This document shows positions 27,074-36,207 of a stretch of DNA of 64,000 bases, piece after piece. A model generated the notes under the pieces. It was not told where the DNA came from. It did not search any database and saw only the letters and a program-made list of their open reading frames with translations. The DNA is taken from assembly GCA_036504035.1 (NCBI GenBank), contig DASXVV010000013.1, positions 232,362 through 296,361 of the forward strand, in the 5' to 3' direction. The stretch comes from Candidatus Deferrimicrobiaceae bacterium (GTDB taxonomy: Bacteria > Desulfobacterota > Deferrimicrobia > Deferrimicrobiales > Deferrimicrobiaceae). The position numbers and the translations under genes are program-made. Numbering within the stretch: position 1 is the stretch's first letter; each line of letters starts with the position of its first letter.

Positions 27074-27982
27074 ATGCAACGATCCGTATTTTATAGCGTT
27101 GTCGGCCTGGCCCTGCTCGTCACCGCGACGGGGGCAGCCTTGTCGGTCACTCGATACCTTTCCGCCCGCCTCTACGTCCCGCCGCGAGGCGGGATCTCCC
27201 GGTCCGCGACCGTGTCCGAGCGGGTCGAGGCCGTCGCACCGCCCGATAAATGGACCAACGTCTTCTCCCCTTCCGCCGGGATGGGCGTCCCGGTCAAGGC
27301 AGGCCCTGCAACCGAAGCCAAGGACACTCCCAAGATCGTCTACGCGCTGATCGGGACGATCGCCTCCTCGAACCCCGACGCATCCCGTGCCATCCTCTGG
27401 GCCGAGGGGATGAAGGAACCGCGCCTCTTCCACTTGAAGCAGGTCGTCGAGCCCGGCGTGACGCTCGTCCGGATCGACCGCGACGCGGCGTGGTTGCTCC
27501 GGGGAAAGGTGCGCGAGAAGCTCGAGCTGCTGCCCGTCGGCTCCAAGGTCCGAATCGCGGCGCCTCCCGCGGCGCCCGGTGGCGCGGCGGGCCCGGCCAT
27601 CGCCGGCGGCACGCCCCCGGCTGCTTCCGGCGGTACCGACCTCCGGGTCAACAAGATCGGCGAAAATACCTATTCCATGGACGAGGCGAGCCTGACCCAG
27701 CTCACCGGAAACTTCAACCAGTTCATGACCCAGGTCCGGCTGATCCCCTATTTCGAGGGGAACAAGAATTCCGGATACCGGCTCGCCGCCATCCGGCCGG
27801 GGACCGCCTTCGAAAAGATGGGATTCGTGGGCGGCGACGTCATCCAGGCGGTCAACAACATCGAACTGACCAGCCCCGAACGCATGTTCACCATTTTCCA
27901 GAACCTGAAAGACGAAAAGCGTGTTTCCGTCAATGTCCTCCGGCAGGGTCAGAAGACGACGCTCACCTACGAAATAAGATGA
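27074..27982 (+). CDS. gspC: T2SS inner-membrane protein GspC
   Basis: GspC links the inner-membrane platform to the GspD secretin. The 302-residue protein has an N-terminal membrane helix (SVVGLALLVTATGAALSV), a homology region around residues 90-155 (IVYALIGTIASSNPDASRAILW and LHLKQVV-type strands), and a C-terminal PDZ domain (YRLAAIRPGTAFEKMGFVGG and IQAVNNIELTSPERMFTI). It is first in the operon, as usual. The stop overlaps an ATG in the gspD frame. Confidence 0.9.
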   Translation: MQRSVFYSVVGLALLVTATGAALSVTRYLSARLYVPPRGGISRSATVSERVEAVAPPDKWTNVFSPSAGMGVPVKAGPATEAKDTPKIVYALIGTIASSNPDASRAILWAEGMKEPRLFHLKQVVEPGVTLVRIDRDAAWLLRGKVREKLELLPVGSKVRIAAPPAAPGGAAGPAIAGGTPPAASGGTDLRVNKIGENTYSMDEASLTQLTGNFNQFMTQVRLIPYFEGNKNSGYRLAAIRPGTAFEKMGFVGGDVIQAVNNIELTSPERMFTIFQNLKDEKRVSVNVLRQGQKTTLTYEIR

Positions 27983-27996
27983 CCTGGAGCCCCTCG

Positions 27997-30471
27997 ATGA
28001 AGAAAATCCTGATCCTGCTCGCCGCGCTGGCATTGCTCCCGGTCACAGGCGATGCGCTTGCGCTCGAGGAGCACCCCGACACCCACGTCGTCGCAAAGGG
28101 TGAATCGCTCGTTCGCATCCTCCGGGCGCGGGGCGTCTCCGAGAGAGAGATGCCCAGATACTTCGGGGCGGTCAAGGCGATCAATCCCGACCTGAAGAGC
28201 ATCGACCATCTCGTTCCGGGCCGCACGGTCAACCTCCCGACCCTGGCATATTTCCAGCCCGCCTCGACGGGATCATCCGCGTCGGCCGGAAGGCTCGCAC
28301 AGGCCGAACCGTCTTCAACCCTTGGCAACGCGCCAACGGCAACTCCGGCCGCGGACAATACCGCGACGCCCCCCGCGGACGCTCCAGCCGACAACAACGC
28401 AAAACCGATCGCAGTTCCCGACAATACGGCCAAGCCGGTTACCGGAGGAAACGGTGAGACGCCGACAACTGCCCAACCAAAGGCGGCAGCCTCATCCAGG
28501 AAAGCCCTCCCCCGATCCAACATCTTCCTGTCGATGGATTTCACCGACGTCGATCTGCCCGTCCTGATCAAGTTCATGAGCGAGCAGACCAAGAAGAACT
28601 TCATTTTCGACGAGCGGGTCACCGGCAAGATCACGATCATCTCCCCCCGGAAGGTCACCCTCGACGAGGCCTACGACGTGTTCATCTCCGTCCTCCAGGT
28701 CAAGGGGTTTACGACGATCGAGCAGGGGAACGCCATCAAGATCGTCCCGCTCAGCACCGCCAAGCAGGAAAACCTGCCCTACGCGAAAGATCCCGACGGC
28801 ACATCCGTCTCCGAATTCGTGACACGCCTGATCCCGCTCCAGTATGTCGATTCTCCGGAGATCGTCCAGTTACTGGCCCCGCTGATGTCGAAAGACGGCC
28901 TGATCACCTCGTTTACGACTTCGAACACGCTGATTCTCATCGATTCGCGGGCGAACGTCGACCGGATCGTCCGGATCATCTCCGAGATCGACGCCGAGGG
29001 CGCAACCAGCATCCTGCGCATCATTTCCCTCAAGAACGCTTCCTGCGTCGAGATCGGGAAGACGCTCGAATCGATCTATCAGGATTCCGCCGCCGGTGCA
29101 GCCGTACAACCCGGAGCCGGGGCCCGCGCCCGCCGTCCCCGGACCGGCAAGGGGGGACATACCGGCGGCATCAAGGTCATTCCCGATCCAAGAACCAACA
29201 GCATCCTCATCCTTGCCGGCAAGGACCAGATGCCCGAGATCGAAGACCTGGTCGCAAAGCTCGACATCCCTTCCCCCGAAAACACGGGCAAGATCAACGT
29301 CTACTACCTCGAGAACGCCGATGCCGAAGAGATGGCCAAGGTGCTCTCGAACCTGGCCGACAAGAAGGCCGGCGCCGCCCCTGTCGCAACGGCCCAGGCG
29401 CCTGCCACGATCAAGAGCGTCATCACCGCCGAGCTCGAGGGCGGGGTCAAGATCACGGCCGACAAGTCCACCAATTCACTCATCATCATCGCCTCCGTCA
29501 ACGACTACCAGACGCTTGTCGAGGTCATCAAGAAGCTCGACATCCGCCGCCGCCAGGTCTACGTCGAAGGCCTGATCATGGAGATCTCGCTCGACAAGGC
29601 GCGCGACCTCGGAATCGAGTACCGTGCGGCGATCCAGACCGGCGGCAACAACGGCGCGGTGATCTCCGGGACCAACTTCGACTTCGCCGGCAACGTCAAC
29701 AGCCTTTTCACGGCGCTGGCCGGAGGCAATCCGCTGATGTTTTCCGGCAGCGGCCTCATCGCAGGCGGCATCGCCGGCAACGTCACCCTCCCCGACGGCA
29801 GCAAGATCCCGGCCATCACGGCCATCCTCCGCGCCGCGCAAACCAACACGAACGTGAACATCCTGTCCTCCCCCCACCTCCTGACGCTCGACAACAAGGA
29901 AGCCGAGATCATCGTGGGCGAGAACGTCCCGTTCATCACCAGCAACCTGACCAACACCGCCAACTCATCAAATTTGTCCACCAATGTGGCCAACACCATC
30001 GAACGCAAGGATGTCGGCATCACGCTTCGGCTCACGCCCCACATCCACGAAAGCGATTTCGTCAACCTCGACATCTATCAGGAGTCATCGGCCGTCAAGG
30101 GCGATTCGGTCCTCAACGTCAACCAGGTCGGCCCGACCACCACGAAACGGTCCGCCAAGACCAGCGTCATCGTCCGCAGCGGCGACACGGTCGTGCTCGG
30201 CGGGATGATGCAGGAGACGATCAGCACGGTCAAGAAACAGGTCCCCCTGCTCGGCGACATCCCGCTGCTCGGCTATCTTTTCAAATACAATTCGGTCTCC
30301 CGGAGCAAAACGAACATGCTCATCTTCCTGACGCCGAAGATCATCAAAAACCCGGCGGACATGGCCTCGATCGCCGCCGACAAGCAGAAGGCCATGGACA
30401 AGTTCATCGACCAGAACAAGGACGAGGTCGAGCGGATCATTCCCGACAAGAAGGGGTCTGCGCCCAAGTGA
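27997..30471 (+). CDS. gspD: T2SS outer-membrane secretin GspD with LysM-like N-terminus
   Basis: The 824-residue protein forms the outer-membrane channel. After a signal peptide (KKILILLAALALLPVTGDALA) come about 60 residues that resemble a LysM-type module (HVVAKGESLVRILRARGVS to LVPGRTVNLP), then a Thr/Ala/Pro-rich linker. The secretin ring domains follow: N0 (LSMDFTDVDLPVLIKFMSEQ) and the N1-N3 repeats (VIPDPRTNSILILAGKDQM, ITADKSTNSLIIIASVNDY). The secretin barrel ends with VPLLGDIPLLGYLFKY. I start at ATG 27997, with GGAG upstream; ATG 27979 overlaps the gspC stop and is possible. Confidence 0.93.
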   Translation: MKKILILLAALALLPVTGDALALEEHPDTHVVAKGESLVRILRARGVSEREMPRYFGAVKAINPDLKSIDHLVPGRTVNLPTLAYFQPASTGSSASAGRLAQAEPSSTLGNAPTATPAADNTATPPADAPADNNAKPIAVPDNTAKPVTGGNGETPTTAQPKAAASSRKALPRSNIFLSMDFTDVDLPVLIKFMSEQTKKNFIFDERVTGKITIISPRKVTLDEAYDVFISVLQVKGFTTIEQGNAIKIVPLSTAKQENLPYAKDPDGTSVSEFVTRLIPLQYVDSPEIVQLLAPLMSKDGLITSFTTSNTLILIDSRANVDRIVRIISEIDAEGATSILRIISLKNASCVEIGKTLESIYQDSAAGAAVQPGAGARARRPRTGKGGHTGGIKVIPDPRTNSILILAGKDQMPEIEDLVAKLDIPSPENTGKINVYYLENADAEEMAKVLSNLADKKAGAAPVATAQAPATIKSVITAELEGGVKITADKSTNSLIIIASVNDYQTLVEVIKKLDIRRRQVYVEGLIMEISLDKARDLGIEYRAAIQTGGNNGAVISGTNFDFAGNVNSLFTALAGGNPLMFSGSGLIAGGIAGNVTLPDGSKIPAITAILRAAQTNTNVNILSSPHLLTLDNKEAEIIVGENVPFITSNLTNTANSSNLSTNVANTIERKDVGITLRLTPHIHESDFVNLDIYQESSAVKGDSVLNVNQVGPTTTKRSAKTSVIVRSGDTVVLGGMMQETISTVKKQVPLLGDIPLLGYLFKYNSVSRSKTNMLIFLTPKIIKNPADMASIAADKQKAMDKFIDQNKDEVERIIPDKKGSAPK

Positions 30472-32003
30472 CGCCATCTCCCGGCCCGGCGCATCTATTC
30501 GACCTTTCGAAAGTCACGCCCGAGGCGGACCTCCTGGCGCGGCTGCCGATCGCCTACGCCCGTAAATACCTGCTGCTCCCCTGTCGCGACGCCGCCGGGA
30601 CGCTCTTCCTGGTGACAGGCAAACCCGAGGCGACCGAGGCGATCGACGAATTCCGCTTCCTCGCCGGGCCGATCGAGGTCGTCCCGGCCCCCGAATCTGC
30701 CGACGAAGTGCTGGCGCAAATCGACGGCACCTACGAAAAGATCCAGACCCCCGGGCAGGAGATCTCCGACGGCCTCACGGGCGATTGGGACCTCAACGTC
30801 GAATCCACCATCGAGGAAACCAAGGACCTGCTCGAGTCTCCCGACGAGGCGCCGGTCATCCGCTTCGTCAATTCCCTGCTGTTCCGTGCTATCCGCGAGC
30901 GCTCCAGCGACATCCACGTCGAGCCCTACGACCGGGAGCTGCTGGTCCGCAACCGGGTCGACGGCATCCTTCGCACGATGGTCACCGCCCCCCGCAAGTG
31001 GCACGCGCCGGTCGTTTCCCGCATCAAGGTCATCGCCGGGATGGACATCGCCGAACGCCGGCTTCCGCAGGACGGTCGCATCAAGATTCGCCTCGGCGGG
31101 AAAGAAATCGACATCCGCGCCTCGATCGTCCCGACTTCCTTCGGCGAGCGGGCGGTGCTCCGCCTTCTCGACCGGAGCAATCTCGTCCTCGGGCTCGAAG
31201 ACGTCGGCCTCGACCCTTCCGACATGCAGAAGGTCTCGAAGCTCTTGACGCGGGCCAACGGCATCATCCTCGTCACCGGCCCCACGGGGTCGGGCAAGAC
31301 GACCACGCTCTACGGCGTTCTCCGGCGTCTCGATTCCGCGACGCGCAACATCATCACCATCGAGGACCCCGTCGAGTACCAGATCCAGGGGATCGGCCAG
31401 ATCCAGGTCAATCCCAAGATCCAGCTCACATTCGCCAACGGACTTCGGTCGATCCTTCGCCAGGACCCCGATGTCATCATGGTCGGCGAGATCCGCGATG
31501 CCGAAACCGCCGAGATCGCCATCCAGGCATCCCTGACCGGCCATCTGGTGCTGTCGACGCTCCACACCAATGATTCCGCCAGCGCCGTCACACGCCTGGT
31601 CGACATGGGCATCGAGCCGTTCCTGGTCGCCTCCTCCCTTTCCGCCGTCATCGCCCAAAGACTGGTTCGACGCCTTTGCCCGCAATGCAGCAAGCCCTAT
31701 TCGCCTACACCGGCGGAATGGAGCAAGCTGGGGCTTTCCGGATCGCCGACCGGAGAGTTCCGCGCGCCCGTCGGCTGCGACGCCTGCCTGGGCTCGGGGT
31801 ACACCGGCCGGATCGGCCTGTTCGAGATCCTGATCGCCGATGATCCGGTCCGGAACCTTGTATTGACCCGTTCCGATGCCGACGGGATCCGCAACTTCGC
31901 CGTTTCCCGGGGGATGCGAACCATCCTTGCCGCAGGCGCCGAAAAAGTTATGTCCGGGCGTACCTCGGTCGAAGAGGTATTGCGCGTGACCCAGGAACAA
32001 TAA
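30468..32003 (+). CDS. gspE: T2SS ATPase GspE
   Basis: The cytoplasmic hexameric ATPase that drives pseudopilus assembly, 511 residues. The N-terminal domain is followed by VIRFVNSLLFRAIRERSSD, Walker A GPTGSGKTTTLYGVL, the Asp box ITIEDPVEYQI, Walker B DVIMVGEIRDAETAEIA and the His box LSTLHTNDS. The zinc motif is CPQC with a later CDAC. The GTG start overlaps the gspD stop (GTGA), so translation is coupled. Confidence 0.95.
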   Translation: MTPSPGPAHLFDLSKVTPEADLLARLPIAYARKYLLLPCRDAAGTLFLVTGKPEATEAIDEFRFLAGPIEVVPAPESADEVLAQIDGTYEKIQTPGQEISDGLTGDWDLNVESTIEETKDLLESPDEAPVIRFVNSLLFRAIRERSSDIHVEPYDRELLVRNRVDGILRTMVTAPRKWHAPVVSRIKVIAGMDIAERRLPQDGRIKIRLGGKEIDIRASIVPTSFGERAVLRLLDRSNLVLGLEDVGLDPSDMQKVSKLLTRANGIILVTGPTGSGKTTTLYGVLRRLDSATRNIITIEDPVEYQIQGIGQIQVNPKIQLTFANGLRSILRQDPDVIMVGEIRDAETAEIAIQASLTGHLVLSTLHTNDSASAVTRLVDMGIEPFLVASSLSAVIAQRLVRRLCPQCSKPYSPTPAEWSKLGLSGSPTGEFRAPVGCDACLGSGYTGRIGLFEILIADDPVRNLVLTRSDADGIRNFAVSRGMRTILAAGAEKVMSGRTSVEEVLRVTQEQ

Positions 32004-32010
32004 AATCGTC

Positions 32011-33216
32011 GTGGCCACCTTCCATTACAAAGGCGTCGGCCGCGACGGGACCAAGCTGTCCGGCGAAATCGATGCCGATTCCGTGGCCGCGGCACGTCGA
32101 AAGCTGCACACCGACGGCGTCTTCCCCCTCGAACTCGATGAAAAAAAGCCGTCCCGCTCCTTCTTTTCCGGCGCAGGCCTCCTGTCGCGCCAGGACATCC
32201 TCCCGCTGGCAACGCGTCAGATCGCCACTTTGATCGATGCCGGCGTCCCGATCGTCAAGGCCCTCCAGTCCCTTTGCGGCCAGGTCGAGGATCCCGGCTT
32301 CCGCGGGGTGCTCATCGACATCCAGGAAGCCGTCCGGGCCGGCATGCCGTTCGCCCGCGCGATAGAAACGCACCCCGCCGTATTTCCCGAGATCTACGTC
32401 AGCATGGTCCGGGCAGGCGAGGAAAGCGGGCATCTCCCGCTCGCCCTTTCGAGGCTGGCCGACCACCTCGAGCTCCAGGCGCGCACCCGCAGCCGCGTCC
32501 GTTCCGCGCTGGCGTATCCCATCCTGATGGGAGTCGTCGGGGTTCTCGTGGTCTCGTTCCTCTTGACCTTCGTCGTCCCGAAGATCGTCGGCATCTTCTC
32601 GCACCTGGGCGCGGCGCTTCCCCTTCCCACTAAGATGCTGCTCGCAGTGACCGGCGTCCTCTCCTCCGCCTGGTGGGCCATCCTGATCGTCATCTTCCTG
32701 GCGGTCGCGGTCTTCCGGCGCTATGTGGCGACGCCCCCGGGCCGCCTCGTCCGGGATGGTCTGCTGCTCCGGCTCCCGCTCTTCGGCCGGATCAACCATC
32801 TCGCCGCCCTGTCCCGTTTTTCCCGCACCCTCTCCACCCTGATCGCGGGGGGGATCCCTGTCGATCGGGCACTCCGGATCGTGGCGCCGGTCGTCGGGAA
32901 TGCCGTGATGTCCACGCACATCGAATCCGCCGCTACACGCGTCGTCGAAGGCTTCTCGCTGTCCGAGGCGCTGAAGACCTTCGGCGAAATCCCCGAAACG
33001 CTCATCCAGATGGTCTCGGTAGGCGAGGAAAGCGGAAAACTCGATTTCATCCTCGAGAAAATGAGCGACTCGCTCGATGGCGAGCTCGATGCCCGAATGA
33101 CCCGCCTGCTCTCGCTTCTCGAACCCGCTATCATCCTGGCGATGGGGCTCACGGTGGGCTTCATCGTCATCGCCATCCTGCTTCCGCTTCTCGAAATCTC
33201 AAACATCGTCCGTTGA
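32011..33216 (+). CDS. gspF: T2SS inner-membrane platform protein GspF
   Basis: A 401-residue polytopic protein with two GspF/T2SSF domains. The first holds LPLATRQIATLIDAGVPIVKAL and the second LAALSRFSRTLSTLIAGGIPVDRAL. Helices lie near residues 170-195, 210-235 and 375-400 (PAIILAMGLTVGFIVIAILL). It anchors the pseudopilus motor in the inner membrane. The GTG start begins seven bases after gspE. Confidence 0.95.
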   Translation: MATFHYKGVGRDGTKLSGEIDADSVAAARRKLHTDGVFPLELDEKKPSRSFFSGAGLLSRQDILPLATRQIATLIDAGVPIVKALQSLCGQVEDPGFRGVLIDIQEAVRAGMPFARAIETHPAVFPEIYVSMVRAGEESGHLPLALSRLADHLELQARTRSRVRSALAYPILMGVVGVLVVSFLLTFVVPKIVGIFSHLGAALPLPTKMLLAVTGVLSSAWWAILIVIFLAVAVFRRYVATPPGRLVRDGLLLRLPLFGRINHLAALSRFSRTLSTLIAGGIPVDRALRIVAPVVGNAVMSTHIESAATRVVEGFSLSEALKTFGEIPETLIQMVSVGEESGKLDFILEKMSDSLDGELDARMTRLLSLLEPAIILAMGLTVGFIVIAILLPLLEISNIVR

Positions 33217-33230
33217 GGAGGACTACCCGA

Positions 33231-33680
33231 ATGAAAACGCACGAAACCCGTTTCCGCGACCGCCGCGGTTTTACGCTGATCGAGATCATGGTCGTCGTCG
33301 TCATCCTCGGGCTGCTCGCCGCACTCGTCGTGCCCAAGCTGATCGGCCGCACCGAGGAGGCCAAGCGAACCCAGTCGGCGGTTCAGATGAAGAACCTCGA
33401 GCAGGCGCTCGAGCTGTTCAAGCTCGACAACGGCTTCTATCCCACTACCGACCAGGGGCTGCAGGCGCTGGTCACGATCCCGGAAGCCGGCCGCATCCCG
33501 AAAAACTTCCGCAAGGGTGGATACCTCGACCGCGTCCCCAAGGATCCGTGGAACAACGATTACATTTACGTCTCTCCGGGAACGCACGGCGAATTCGACA
33601 TCACGTCCTACGGGGCCGATGGCGTTCCTGGGGGCGAGAACGAGGATGCCGACATCAATTCCTGGGATGTCAAGAAATAG
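33231..33680 (+). CDS. gspG: T2SS major pseudopilin GspG
   Basis: The 149-residue precursor has a short basic leader cut before Phe in RRGFTLIEIMVVVVILGLLA, with Glu at position +5. The C-terminal end is the calcium-binding GspG type: GYLDRVPKDPWNNDYIY and FDITSYGADGVPGGENEDADI. A TGAGGAGGA ribosome binding site precedes the ATG. GspG builds the periplasmic pseudopilus and needs a prepilin peptidase, which is not encoded in this window. Confidence 0.97.
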   Translation: MKTHETRFRDRRGFTLIEIMVVVVILGLLAALVVPKLIGRTEEAKRTQSAVQMKNLEQALELFKLDNGFYPTTDQGLQALVTIPEAGRIPKNFRKGGYLDRVPKDPWNNDYIYVSPGTHGEFDITSYGADGVPGGENEDADINSWDVKK

Positions 33681-34173
33681 CCGCCGCCCGGCCGGCTTCA
33701 CGCTGGTCGAGCTTTCGATCGTCCTGTTCCTCCTGGGACTGATCCTCTGGATCGCCGCCCCCCGGCTTGCCGCAATCGGCGGAGACAGCCGCGAGGCGGC
33801 GATCCGAAAGTTTTCGGCCAATTCCGAGGCGGCATTCGACGGGGCGCTGTTCGAGAAAAAGGAGTGGCGCCTTCAGATCGATCCGGGATCCTCCAGCTAC
33901 CGCTTCTATTCCCCGAGCAGCCTTCATGATTCGCCGGAAGACCGCCACGACTTCGGCAACAACGTCACGATCACGGGCATCACCATCGAAGGCGACGACC
34001 GGCGTCTGGATGCCGTCTCCGAAGTCCGGTACCTGCCGGGCGGTCGACTGGCCGACCTCCTGATCCGCCTCAAGGATGCGAGCAATGCGGCGCCTATTGC
34101 CTGGACGCTCCACCTGGACCCCGTCACCGGATCCGTCGACGTCATCGAAGGGAACCTCCAGAAAGATGCGTAA
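33667..34173 (+). CDS. gspH: T2SS minor pseudopilin GspH
   Basis: A 168-residue minor pseudopilin with the leader cut site in RRPAGFTLVELSIVLFLLGL and Glu at +5. The rest is a beta-rich GspH-type globular domain with little conservation. The ATG at 33667 overlaps the end of gspG by 14 bases. Assignment to H follows the motif and the G-H-I-J-K order. Confidence 0.88.
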   Translation: MSRNSRRPAGFTLVELSIVLFLLGLILWIAAPRLAAIGGDSREAAIRKFSANSEAAFDGALFEKKEWRLQIDPGSSSYRFYSPSSLHDSPEDRHDFGNNVTITGITIEGDDRRLDAVSEVRYLPGGRLADLLIRLKDASNAAPIAWTLHLDPVTGSVDVIEGNLQKDA

Positions 34174-34522
34174 CAGGAAAGGGTTCACGCTGCTCGAGAT
34201 CCTCGTGGCGCTGGCGATCCTGTCAGGAACCCTCGTCGTCGCATTCCGGATCTCCTCCGACGGGATTGCCATGCAGGCGCGTTCCGAAGGCTGGCTCAAG
34301 GCCACGCTCCTCGGGGAGGCCGAGATCCGGAAATCGCTGACGACATTCCCCGGGACGGGAGAATCGGAGGGGAAGTTCGACGCTCCCGACGACCGCTATC
34401 GTTGGCAGCTGAACGTCACCCAGGCGCTCCACGAAGATGCCCGCGAGGTCCATCTCACGGTGGTCTGGACCGAAAACGGCACGGACGAGCGGATCCTCCT
34501 TTCGGGGCTAGCGGTCCGATGA
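34166..34522 (+). CDS. gspI: T2SS minor pseudopilin GspI
   Basis: A 118-residue pseudopilin starting MRNRKGFTLLEILVALAIL, with Glu at +5. The short C-terminal domain contains ARSEGWLKATLLGEAEIRK, like the GspI region after the helix. It overlaps gspH by eight bases and gspJ by four. With J and K it probably forms the pseudopilus tip. Confidence 0.9.
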   Translation: MRNRKGFTLLEILVALAILSGTLVVAFRISSDGIAMQARSEGWLKATLLGEAEIRKSLTTFPGTGESEGKFDAPDDRYRWQLNVTQALHEDAREVHLTVVWTENGTDERILLSGLAVR

Positions 34523-35187
34523 AACGCTTTTTCCGAGACCTCCGCGGCTTCACCCTTATCGAGATCCTCATGGCGCTGGCGATCTTTTCCGCCCTTCTCG
34601 TTTTGCTGCTCGCCGCCTTCACCGGCGCCGCACGGACGCGTGAACTTCTTTCAGAGCGTTATTCCAAGTCCAGGCAGCTCGCAATGGCGCTCGACCGCAT
34701 CGGCGGAGATTTCGCCGGAGCCGTTTCTTCTGTTTCGCTACCGGACACGCAGATGATGGCGCATGAAGACACATTTTCAGGCCAGCCCGGAGGCGCGCTG
34801 ACACTGATGGCTTTCTCGCCCGCGTCCGAATCCGACGATCGCTTGTCGAGCGGCCTCGTCAAAATCCGCTATTACCCGAAAGTCGCGGTAGAGGCCGGCT
34901 ACCTCGACCTCTACCGAGAGCAATCCGACCTTGCTTTGATCGAAAACCGCCTGCCCACGCGCGAGTCGCGCATCGCCCGCCGGATCAAGGGAGTCCGGTT
35001 CGAGCTTTTCGACGGGACGACATGGCAAAAGGATTGGTCTTCCTCCGAGAAGAAAGGCTTGCTCCCGAAAAGGATCGCCGTCACGCTCATCGACGAAAAC
35101 GGGGAATCGCTCCGCCGCGAGGTCCCGCTGGCGCTTTCCGGTCGCGAATCCCAGGCCCTGTTCTCCGGAAACAGGACGAAACCATGA
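34519..35187 (+). CDS. gspJ: T2SS minor pseudopilin GspJ
   Basis: A 222-residue tip pseudopilin. The cut site is in RDLRGFTLIEILMALAIFSA with Glu at +5. The domain with QLAMALDRIGGDFAGAVSSV and LVKIRYYPKV and LIENRLPTRESRIARRIKGV matches GspJ. The start ATGA overlaps the gspI stop. Confidence 0.9.
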   Translation: MKRFFRDLRGFTLIEILMALAIFSALLVLLLAAFTGAARTRELLSERYSKSRQLAMALDRIGGDFAGAVSSVSLPDTQMMAHEDTFSGQPGGALTLMAFSPASESDDRLSSGLVKIRYYPKVAVEAGYLDLYREQSDLALIENRLPTRESRIARRIKGVRFELFDGTTWQKDWSSSEKKGLLPKRIAVTLIDENGESLRREVPLALSGRESQALFSGNRTKP

Positions 35188-36173
35188 GTGCTGGTCGACG
35201 ATTGCGCTCCCGCTCCGGGATCGCGCTGCTCATCACGCTCCTGACGCTGGTGCTGATCGTGACGATCGTGTTCGAGATTTTCCGGGTCTCGATGCGCTCC
35301 GCCCAAAGCAGCGCGTTCGCCCGCGATTCGATCCGTGCCTCCCTTTTGGCGGAGGCCGGCACCCAGGCAGCGATCATCGCGCTGCGAGAAGACGCAAGGA
35401 ACAATTCCTTCGATACGCTCGACGAGATATGGTCGCGGGCCTCACCGCCCATCGACCTGGGCCCCGGGCTCGTGACGGTCACCATCGTGGACCAGGAACG
35501 CAAGATCAACCTGAACGACCTCATCGGCCCCAAAGGGACTGTCGGGGCTCAGGATAAACAGGTTGCGGTTTTCAGGAAGCTTCTCGAAAATCTGGCCCTC
35601 GACCCGACGATCGCCGATTCCATCGTCGATTGGCTGGACGCCGACGATTCGACGCGAGCCGGAGGCGCTGAAAGCAGCTATTACCAATCTCTGAAAAACC
35701 CCTACAAGGCCAAAAACGACTTGTTCGATACGGTGGAAGAGTTGCGACTCGTTCGCGGGGTCACCCCCGAAGTCTACCGGAAGCTGGAGCCCTTCGTCTG
35801 CGTCTCGGCGCAGGGGAGCCGCATCAACCTCAACACCGCCCCGAAGGAGATCCTCATGTCGCTCTCGGCCGACGAGGATGAACGCAACGGTGGCACTTTG
35901 GACGCCGTCATGGCCGACCGTCTCATCCAGTACCGCCGCGACACGCCTTTCCGCCTGGGGGACCCATCCTCCCTGAAGGCCGATACCGAAAAGGCGAGCC
36001 CCGCACTCGGGAACCTATTCCGGAGCACGCAAATCACCGCCCTGCTCGACGTCAGGTCGAGTACTTTCCTGGTGCGGTCCGAAGGGGAGGTCAACGGGAT
36101 CCGCCGGACGTTCGAAGCGATCGGGACAAGGACGGGAAATGCGATACAATGGCGCTATCTTCGGCTCGAATGA
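35184..36173 (+). CDS. gspK: T2SS tip pseudopilin GspK
   Basis: The 329-residue minor pseudopilin lacks the +5 Glu after its cut site (RSRSGIALLITLLTLVLIV), as is normal for GspK. The body contains KINLNDLIGP, IADSIVDWLDADDSTR and ESSYYQSLKNPYKAKND, and INLNTAPKEILMSL, all typical helical-domain motifs. The start ATGA overlaps the gspJ stop. Confidence 0.93.
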   Translation: MSAGRRLRSRSGIALLITLLTLVLIVTIVFEIFRVSMRSAQSSAFARDSIRASLLAEAGTQAAIIALREDARNNSFDTLDEIWSRASPPIDLGPGLVTVTIVDQERKINLNDLIGPKGTVGAQDKQVAVFRKLLENLALDPTIADSIVDWLDADDSTRAGGAESSYYQSLKNPYKAKNDLFDTVEELRLVRGVTPEVYRKLEPFVCVSAQGSRINLNTAPKEILMSLSADEDERNGGTLDAVMADRLIQYRRDTPFRLGDPSSLKADTEKASPALGNLFRSTQITALLDVRSSTFLVRSEGEVNGIRRTFEAIGTRTGNAIQWRYLRLE

Positions 36174-36207
36174 GCCATCCTCGACCATCACACCCCAAGG
36201 GGGAAGC

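Noticed and set aside
27250..27996. Open frame upstream of gspD in the same frame
   Set aside because: It overlaps gspC in another frame, is Arg/Gly-rich and has no secretin similarity; the signal peptide starts at 27997.
26969..28033. N-terminal extension of the histidine kinase frame
   Set aside because: It is antisense to gspC and gspD; the signal anchor and ATG at 26968 give a normal kinase.
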